A stretch of DNA of 64,000 bases from assembly GCA_021397835.1 (NCBI GenBank), contig JAJFZO010000344.1:4712001-4776000 (forward strand), written 5' to 3'. This stretch comes from Moringa oleifera. Its lineage: Eukaryota; Streptophyta; Magnoliopsida; Brassicales; Moringaceae. This document shows, piece after piece, positions 56,574 through 64,000 of the stretch; within the stretch, counting starts at the first letter, position 1, and each line of letters begins with the position of its first letter. The notes below the pieces were generated by a model that was not told where the DNA came from, did not search any database, and saw only the letters and a list, made by a program, of their open reading frames with translations. The translations under genes and the position numbers were made by a program.

Positions 56574-56735
56574 CCAAGTCTTTCCATGGCATTCAAGGAA
56601 GTTCATTTTCATTCACAATTCTTTACAGGGAGGAATTAAGCAGTGAATGAACTCACAGCCAAGTCTTTCCATGGCATTCAAGAAAGTTCATATTCACTCA
56701 CAGCTTCTCTCCAGGGAGGAGGTGAGCAGCAGTAT
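56574..56735 (+). repeat. Two-copy tandem repeat of about 85 bp
   Basis: 56574-56658 is repeated at 56659-56735. Both copies start CCAAGTCTTTCCATGGCATT and continue with AAGTTCAT, TTCACAATTCT or TCACAGCTTCT, and CAGGGAGGA. Divergence is moderate. Confidence 0.75.
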
Positions 56736-58797
56736 CCCAAGGGTTAAAGCTTATTCTACTCATCCATGCAAAACATTGTCAATAACCGATATTCACCTGC
56801 ATAACTGTATGAATATGAACGTTGCAGAAACATACACTGCTCTGAACCTATGACCTCTAGCCATTCAGAGTGGAGAGAAAACGGTGTTGAAAGGTGTAAG
56901 ATGTAGACCTACTATCATCAACTACAATGATGATAGCACAATCTTGAAAGATATAAAATATTTACCTATTATCATTAATTAATTCGTTTATTAAATTGCA
57001 GATAATTAAAATACTGGATCAACGCATCATAAACAGGAAATAGGTCAACAAGTTTGCAGCGAAATTCATTTTTAAAGTGTGGAAATCACTTATTCCTTAA
57101 CGATAATTTCTGGGTAAAAATGGCTTGATAAACTGAACCTGTCAGTGTTGGACACAGTGCCTAGACATTGAGTATTCCCAGTAACTTATCCAGTGAGAGT
57201 TAACTGGACACAGTTCCGCAACCAAAAACGCAAGTCTTATTGGTGCATATTCTTAGCCAATGAGAAAACCAGTAGACAGCAGAAACAAATGAGATAAGAG
57301 CCTATCCATGGAGACGGATTTTTACCCCCTACACTCCTTCTGATTTAAGGCCAAATCAACCCAAATGCATCAAAGAGAGTAAGTATCAAGCTAAGACTCT
57401 TACAAGATTCTACTAGCTTTGTGAGAACTACGATCATTAAATTATCATTTTCTCGGCTCTCTTACTCCACATCTTCAAGGATTCTCTGCTCAGTTCACTA
57501 ACTTCAGTCCTCCCTTTTGTTAACTGTTTTATTTTTAGCCACTGCCCTTTGTGGCAAATGGAACCTCCTCTTCCCATAAAGATGGTATAGGGGTAGAAGA
57601 TGAGGTCACAAGTTGGATATCACCTTGGAAAGCTAAATGTCTCATTTCAAGCTTTAACATTTGAAGGCATGATTCTTGTCAGAAAGATTTGATGAGGAAA
57701 AAATGAAAAAAGGGAAAAAAAAAAAAAAAAGCCATCAACTGCAAACTTTTATATTAGCAACTAAGTAACAAATAGATGTTCTTTCATTCACAATGTATAT
57801 CAAACAAAATCTTAACAGGACAGAGCTAGAATGATCAGAAATAGGCGAAGACTCAAAGTTAATATCCATATAGTGAAATGACCAAGTATCCTCCCATTTG
57901 CGTAAACCAGTGCCAGTTAGGCCTGATACAGGCAGGAACAGTAGCATGAAATCCTTGAAGCATACAGATGATGCTAGCTAAACTTTATCTGCGAAGATTA
58001 CAATCGTTTCCGACGGATCTAAAGGCCTCGGATATCCAATTGGCAAAAACCAGGATGCCTTCAAATTATTTGCCTTTTCAACACTGGGAACCTGGACATT
58101 TCATCCCACTAAATAGTACAATTAGAAACAAGATCCCCAAGCAGTTGAAAATTGATGATTAACGCTAGGAATCAACTTTTTCTTCTAACATTAAATTTAC
58201 TTTATCTCTCTATCACTTTAATTAAACATTACAGTTCATGGGAAGCCACTCTGATTTTCATAAAGAATTGCGTTCTACCGTGAAGCTTATGATTCATGAT
58301 ATGTCTTCAAACACTCTGTCTTCAAACACTCATCTTTTTTTCAGTACCTCTTTCTGCTCCGACAGTCTCTGAAGTCCCGATGTCACGCTTGCCACTATTG
58401 CTTCAGTCTGTCTTTTCCACTATCGTTTTACATGGCAACTCAAGCATCCACTTTCTGGACTAGCATTCTACCTTTTCTCTTCCAATTACTATACCTTCTA
58501 CTCTGTTAATAATAACAGTCTCTACCCTTTATCTTTTCTAACGACTTAACCTGAATAAACCATGGTCTCACAGTCCCAGCATAAGCCAGTGATGATAAAT
58601 TCAGATGCTCAGACAATACTAAGAGGAAATCATTCAGCTTTATTGCTTCTATTAATTTTGTAGAGCAACTAATACAACTAAAAGACTAAAAATATGCATA
58701 TATTTGGTGGAAAGAATGAGATCCAACGATTGGTCACCAATTTCATACACATAGCTCCCATGGAGTAGAATCAAAGTTCAATAAATAAATTATGATT

Positions 58798-60105
58798 CTA
58801 GAACATAACAAGGTTCATAGAACATTGTACAACAAAATCTTCCAGTAAGAGCCGAGTTAAGAAATAGAATAACACACCTAGTGTAACTGACACTGGTAGA
58901 GCTGGCAACGCTTTCTGATAAGAAGCCAACAGCATCAACGTAATACCCAAACCAGCAATAATAGCAAGATAACAAGCATAGACTGTCATTAAGTCATACA
59001 TTGCAGCCCTGCCAACTAACACGCTGTAGAAGATAAAGTCTCCAAGTCCCAGCTTGATGGCACCAGAAGATCCCAACCCCATACCTTCAAGCATGAAGCT
59101 TCCATTCGGCACAGAATTGTCCTGTCCATGCAACTGTGTATTCATTCCATGATCAATCAACGGTGCAGAGAGCTCCGCATCTCCATCCAAAACTCTCCCT
59201 TCTTCAGCTCTAATCAAACTTGTATCATTATCTACACTACCAGCTGATAAGTCAGCATCAGGAGTGGAGTTTGAATCCAAATCAACATTGGCAGTAGACC
59301 TAGAGCCAGAATTCGAAGTGTCGACTGGATCATGGGGAACATTTATCCTTTCCCTCCATACCCTCCTTTGAACTATATCGCCCCTTGAACCTGAATCATG
59401 AAGTGTCACAGGTCTTGCTTCGTAGACCAATGCTGGGATATCTTCATCCCTAGATATGGCAAGCTCCACCAATAGCCTTAATGGCCCAACCGGCAACAAA
59501 ACTGCAGCAAGATCGTACAATGCCATGGCAATCAATAGGATCCAAGTGGTCCACTCAGGCAATAGAGTAAACCAATAAGCTACCAACATACCAATGAGAA
59601 CCAAGTATGCTTGAGTAATCAAAATAGCAACTTTTGACATGAACACAGCTAAAACGCCAACAACAGCAAAATTGAACAAAACCACCAGAAATGTGATGGA
59701 ATCAATGGGGATACTGTAATCCTCAACCAAAATCAAGGCAATCTCACCGCCCATAAAACCCAAAACAATAAAAGCAGAAAAACCCATGTACAGTTTCAAA
59801 AACCTAGTACATCTAAGATAGAAGATCAGCACCAGTAAGAAAGTAACAACCGTGACAACAGCAACAAACACGAGAGAATTCAAAAGGGCACCTACGAATT
59901 TGTCCCAGAAGGAATCTGAGCTACTCTCCGTGTATGCTATGGTGGCTATGGTGGTCACTGATGATGATGAGGACGAAGAGTCCGTATTGAGAATGGAGAC
60001 CAGAATGACAACCATGAACATGCATATTGAGACTGGTGCGATGATTCTGATGATTTCTTCGCCTAGAGATTCAATGATGCTCGTGGGTCGTCGGCTTTGG
60101 GCCAT
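58798..60105 (-). CDS. Presenilin-like aspartic protease, intronless
   Basis: A single reverse-strand frame of 435 residues. It has about nine hydrophobic segments and the presenilin catalytic set: Asp198 in ALYDLAAVL, Asp356 in LGLGDFIFY, and the PAL motif at 401-403 (LPALPV) near the C terminus. A hydrophilic loop (about 218-348) separates the two catalytic halves, as in the family. Presenilin is the catalytic subunit of gamma-secretase, an intramembrane protease of the endomembrane system that works with nicastrin, APH-1 and PEN-2. I recall that plant presenilins such as Arabidopsis At2g29900 are also intronless. The start is supported by the conserved early hydrophobic segment (21-39). 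A polyserine stretch (43-49) in the first lumenal loop is variable in the family. Confidence 0.94.
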   Translation of the reverse strand: MAQSRRPTSIIESLGEEIIRIIAPVSICMFMVVILVSILNTDSSSSSSSVTTIATIAYTESSSDSFWDKFVGALLNSLVFVAVVTVVTFLLVLIFYLRCTRFLKLYMGFSAFIVLGFMGGEIALILVEDYSIPIDSITFLVVLFNFAVVGVLAVFMSKVAILITQAYLVLIGMLVAYWFTLLPEWTTWILLIAMALYDLAAVLLPVGPLRLLVELAISRDEDIPALVYEARPVTLHDSGSRGDIVQRRVWRERINVPHDPVDTSNSGSRSTANVDLDSNSTPDADLSAGSVDNDTSLIRAEEGRVLDGDAELSAPLIDHGMNTQLHGQDNSVPNGSFMLEGMGLGSSGAIKLGLGDFIFYSVLVGRAAMYDLMTVYACYLAIIAGLGITLMLLASYQKALPALPVSVTLGVLFYFLTRLLLEDFVVQCSMNLVMF

Positions 60106-60259
60106 TGGGTCCTCAATTTTTGATCAATTTCCGTTCTTGGTGGTGTTACAGCATATGGGTGTCTGAGATTTGGTTGCCATTTCAACGCTTGGCAGATCGA
60201 CAATTTGCAGCGTAGATTCTTGGACGGGCGGCCTAAATCCACGGTCAATAACAGTATAA

Positions 60260-62750
60260 AGGATTAGCTATGTTTTAAATTTTGATAAAATGTAATTTAT
60301 ATTTTTATATCATAAAAAATTACATTATGTATAGTGACTAATATTTGTCATATTAGATATATTAACAAAAACAATTGATAAAATAAAAATTATTTTAATT
60401 ATTATTATATTAGTGCAAGTAGTAGTGATATCTAATTTTATCTTCATAAATATTGATATCTATTTCCTTTAATCAACATGATTTTTATTTTTTTACTATT
60501 TATCTTTTATAATTTTAAAATAGATTTATAAAATATGAAGAGTGAAAATCTGATTTTTATAAGATTTGAGATGTAAGAGTTTGTCTGTATATCATCATAA
60601 TATTCTCACAATAATATGAATCTCCTGATGCAACCTGTTAATCTTTGATTTTGTCTCAAAAAGACATAATATTATCCAACTTACAGATTTTATTATTTAA
60701 TAATATTTAATTTTATTTATTTTATATTACTAATTAAATATCTATAGTTAAAAAGCGATCATTTGAATTTTTATTTATTAATTTAAATTATATTTAAAAA
60801 ATTAAGTAATTAAAAATATATAAATTAAAAATTTTACATAATAAAATTTGATTTGAATCATTTTATAAATACCAAAAAATATTTAAGTCATTGTCACAAA
60901 ATTTTAAATTTTTTCGAGAATTGAATATATTAAAAATTTTACATTATATTTTTAAAAAATTATAAAAAATAAAATTTAAATAAAAAATTATTCAATTTAA
61001 GGGATGTACTCAAGGTGAAGTGAATAATTCATTTTGAATTATTTTCAAGGTATTTTAACAATAAAGATATCCTTAATTTTTCATAAATATTTGAATTAAA
61101 GTTTAATTTAAACTAATTGACAAATCAAAATTTGATTCGTTATTTTTTAAATATAAAAATTTAATTAATAATATCAGTAAATATTAAAATTTTATATAAT
61201 TTTTAATTAAATATATACATTTAATTATAAATTATAAAATTTAATGTTTATCTCATGTATTGTCAATTAAAATTTTATGTTCAAAAAGTAATGAATTAAA
61301 TATTCATTTATCAATTTAGTACTAAATTAAATTTTACCTTAAATTAAAATGTGTAAAAGATAATTTAAATAAATTATTTATTTTATTTTATTTTGGTTAA
61401 TTTCTTTAAATTAAATATTTTTTATGCAAAATTTTTTTTATAAATTTTTAATAATATAAATTTAAAATATATATTATTTTTAGTACTTAAAAAATTCTAT
61501 CGAACATATTTTTTATATTCATAAAAAATTTAAAATAAATTCGTTCTATAAGTTTTAAATTTAAATATTCTTAATTTTTAATTTTTTATAAAATTTAATT
61601 TAATTTAATTTTTTTAAATATAATGACTTTATCCGATGTTTTTTATTATATATATTTATTTATAAGAGTTTTTTCATATATATTTTTAATTTGATACATC
61701 ATCATATTACTTTGACTTCATATTTAGTCCATGTTGTATAATTCAAATGAATTATTCATTATATTTTAAGTTTATTCTCAAATTTGAACAATTTTAGATG
61801 TAATATCTATTTTTTATTTTTTAAAATTTAATATTATAAATTTAAATATATGTATTTTTGGTCCTCATAAAATTTTATCTCTAAATTTTAATTTTTGAAT
61901 ATTGTAAATTTAATTTAAATCAAATTAATAAATTAAGATTTGATCCATCATTTTTTCAACATAAAGGATTTGATTGGTAATATAAAATAAATATGAAGAT
62001 TTCATAGAACCTTTACTCAAATAATTATTAAGTTTTTTTGTTGTTATTATTTAATAATATTATATTATTAATATATAATTATATAAATTTATAAAAAAAT
62101 ATGTATTTAAATAAAATAAAGTAAATTCAATTTAGGATAAAAAATTCATAAAATCTTGATATTTACTCTATATTATCAATTAAACCTTTATATTTAAAAA
62201 ATTATAAATTAAATTTTTATCTATTCATTTAGTATAAAATAAACTTTATCAAAAATTTAAAAATAAGAGTATTCAAACTAAAAATATTACACAATCAATT
62301 TTGACTTTATTTTTATAAATATAAAAAAAAATTTAAGCTACCATTTTAAAAAGTTTTATAAATTTTTAAATAAATATATTATTTTTAAAATTTTTATTAT
62401 AAATTTAAAATATATATTTTTAAAATTTAAAAAATTATAAAATTTTTTATGATGGTAATTTAAATATTTTTTAAATTTTTAAAAATTTTTAAGTGAAAAT
62501 TTATTGTATAAAATTTTTAATTTAAATACTTTAATTTTTATTTTTAATAAAATTTAATTTAAATCAATTAACGAATAAACATTAAATTTATTTTTTAAAT
62601 ATAAAATTTTATTGGTAATATAAAATAAATAAATATAATAATTTTACGAAATATTTATTTTTTATTTTATTTAAAAATAAATAATTTAACAAAAATAAAA
62701 AAATAAAACAGATAAACACAAATTTGGTCCGATCCAGCACTTACGACTCT
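60260..62750. other. AT-rich intergenic DNA
   Basis: Extremely AT-rich throughout with no credible open frame. About 60780-61340 carries pieces of the dispersed AT-rich repeat in reverse orientation and 61740-62630 carries it in forward orientation, so this interval may be two opposed copies. It separates the divergent presenilin and glycine-rich RNA-binding protein genes. Confidence 0.5.
61740..62630 (+). repeat. Dispersed AT-rich repeat, copies
   Basis: Contains AATTATTCATTATATTTTAAG, written as AATTATTCATTATATTTTAA, then TTTATGATGGTAATTTAAAT (about 62447), AAGTGAAAATTTATTGTATA and a TTGGTAATATAAAATAAAT word that occurs twice (about 61975 and 62613). The doubled ends suggest two tandem or partly overlapping copies. 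Confidence 0.4.
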
Positions 62751-62950
62751 CCTTTTGAGCCTGCGGACTCCACTACATAAGCCTCATTTGGAGCCGTAAG
62801 CTGTCGATTCTTAAACCCTAAGAGAAGCAAGAAAGGTACTCCTCAAAGGCAGGTTTCCTTAAACCCTAAGAGCTAAATAAGGTGTCGATTCTGCGTGCTA
62901 CCGCTTCTTGCTTTCATTTGTTTTTGTATTCTTTCTTTCTCTCTACAGAT
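62750..62950 (+). promoter_or_regulatory. Promoter/leader with two telo-boxes
   Basis: The words TTAAACCCTAAGAG occur at about 62812 and 62861, about 49 bases apart, and each contains the telo-box AAACCCTAA. Several possible donors (GGTACTCC near 62836, GGTTTCC near 62851, GGTGTCG near 62880) make the first exon boundary uncertain. This is the probable 5' UTR of the glycine-rich RNA-binding gene. Confidence 0.45.
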
Positions 62951-63754
62951 TATCTCGCCGATAGTCTCTTGTAGGGTTCCAGTTGGTTAGCTTTGGATTA
63001 TATGTTGTAGATATATCTTAACTTTTGACATGTTAGTGTCTGTTGTCTCTCCCTTTTCTCCCCCTGTATTGGTGTGTGCGTAAGCATCTTCTTGGAATCA
63101 TTTCCCCGTTATCATTTTTTGTGTTTTGTCCTTGTGATCTACGTTAGTGGTATTTTGAACCAGGTGTATGTGGTTTCTGTTATTTTGATTAGGCCTTCTG
63201 TTTTCGGGGGGTCTGTACTGCAATAGATCTTAGGTTCTGTTTTCCCTTCAACGGAACTGAAGTAAGCAAATAGAAGGTAGGACCTGATGGATTTTTTATT
63301 TCCCCATACTTTTCCTGCAGAACCAAATAGGGCTCTTGCACCTTTTTCTACTACAAGGATGTAGACAGTGATTGTATCTTAATGTTTTATTGGTATTTAA
63401 AAAAAAAAAAACCTTTATTTTCCCTATTTATGTCTAAAAATTATTAGATTGAGAACATGGAGTTTTATTTGGCCACTAATGTAATTATATACGGTTTTTA
63501 ATTTGAAGCTTGGTGGTTCTGCTTTGTTTATGGCTTCAATTAAATTGAATCTGCTTATGATGAACAAACACTTCTTTTTCTCGAGAAAGTGATTTATTGG
63601 ATTTGAAGCCTCATGTTGGCATGGTATTTAATGTATAGTTAAGTTTCTAAATTATAAGTTCAATTTTGAACTGATATCAGTTATTAGATTTGTAGAATGT
63701 GCAATTTTATTTGATTGGGATGTCCTTCATTTGTTTTGTTTCAGGTCACAGAGG

Positions 63755-64000
63755 ATGGCTTTCTTTAGTAAAGTTGGGAACATACTTAGGCAGACTGCTA
63801 ACAAGCACATACATGCTGATCTCTCTGCATCCAGGCCGTCTATCTATCAAGCAATAAGATGCATGTCATCATCAAAACTGTTTGTTGGAGGTGCATCTAC
63901 ATTTTCTTTTGATCTGCCATTTGGGATTTTTTTTCCCCTCTCTTTTGCTTTCTGTTAAGGTTACATTGTTTTATGGCAGGTATTTCATATAGCACGGATG
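63755..64000 (+). CDS. Mitochondrial glycine-rich RNA-binding protein (partial)
   Basis: The first coding exon 63755-63890 and the start of the second (63980 onwards, cut by the window edge) are visible. The leader exon acceptor TTTGTTTCAG ends at 63744. The protein opens MAFFSKVGNILRQ and continues to RCMSSSKLFVGGISYSTD. The first 40 residues are basic and hydroxylated without acidic clusters, apart from one Asp, which fits a mitochondrial targeting peptide. KLFVGGISYSTD is RNP2 and the first helix region of an RRM. In mitochondrial GR-RBPs the RRM is followed by a glycine-rich tail; that part is outside the window. These proteins bind organelle RNA and are often cold-induced, and some affect RNA editing or splicing. 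Confidence 0.8.

Larger units (their letters stand above)
55743..58790. other. Convergent 3' flanks, EXO70E2 and presenilin
   Basis: The two genes converge across about 3 kb. The first 250 bases are probable EXO70 3' UTR. The interval holds a 39-bp tandem repeat with a CT microsatellite (55984-56090), an 85-bp tandem repeat (56574-56735) and an A run (57714-57730). Small open frames at 56372-56853 have no family signature. No further gene is supported. Confidence 0.5.

Overview
The window looks like nuclear DNA from a eudicot plant, probably a woody rosid; the species cannot be fixed from sequence alone. The evidence is intron-rich genes with plant-type GT-AG introns, very AT-rich intergenic DNA, MITE and SINE remnants, CT/GA microsatellites near promoters, and ten genes of which nine match plant families (presenilin-like, EXO70E, RPA70B, GDPD, Ninja/AFP, TOM5, RIQ, NTF2-RRM, mitochondrial glycine-rich RNA-binding protein). 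Exon joins were worked out by hand from splice sites, reading frame and family similarity. Each full model closes to a whole number of codons.

Layout, left to right: (1) an NTF2+RRM G3BP-like gene (+, coding 5973-9794) with a duplicated promoter/first-exon region and a long 5'-UTR intron full of repeats; (2) a repeat block at 10.2-12.9 kb with a Harbinger-type MITE, a 716-bp tandem duplication and an inverted repeat; (3) a RIQ1-like DUF1118 thylakoid gene (-, 13234-14353) head-to-head with TOM5 (+, 15593-17292); (4) AT-rich DNA with a second complete MITE (20170-20861) and an unexplained block at 21.36-22.0 kb; (5) GC-rich ABRE-bearing islands followed by a Ninja/AFP gene (+, 26056-28896); (6) a glycerophosphodiester phosphodiesterase (+, 32009-37282), tail-to-tail with RPA70B (-, 38318-42435), whose upstream region has three E2F-like sites; (7) an uncharacterised plant gene (-, 44619-47247); (8) AT-rich DNA with a 0.9-kb foldback element between direct repeats; (9) an intronless EXO70E2-like gene (+, 53823-55742) and an intronless presenilin (-, 58798-60105), convergent; (10) the 5' part of a mitochondrial glycine-rich RNA-binding protein gene (+), cut by the window edge.

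RIQ1, TOM5, GDPD and RPA70B lie in the same order as Arabidopsis At5g08050, At5g08040, At5g08030 and At5g08020 (recalled, not searched), so this is probably a conserved block with the Ninja gene placed inside it. The genes are otherwise functionally independent: stress-granule RNA binding, photosynthetic antenna organisation, mitochondrial import, ABA/JA signalling, phospholipid turnover, DNA replication, exocytosis, intramembrane proteolysis and organelle RNA binding. I found no protein-coding transposase or reverse transcriptase, no tRNA or rRNA gene and no CRISPR array. The most interesting non-genic signals are the duplicated first-exon region of the G3BP-like gene, the foldback element at 49.5-50.8 kb, a family of AT-rich dispersed repeats, and several short stop-free introns whose lengths are multiples of three.
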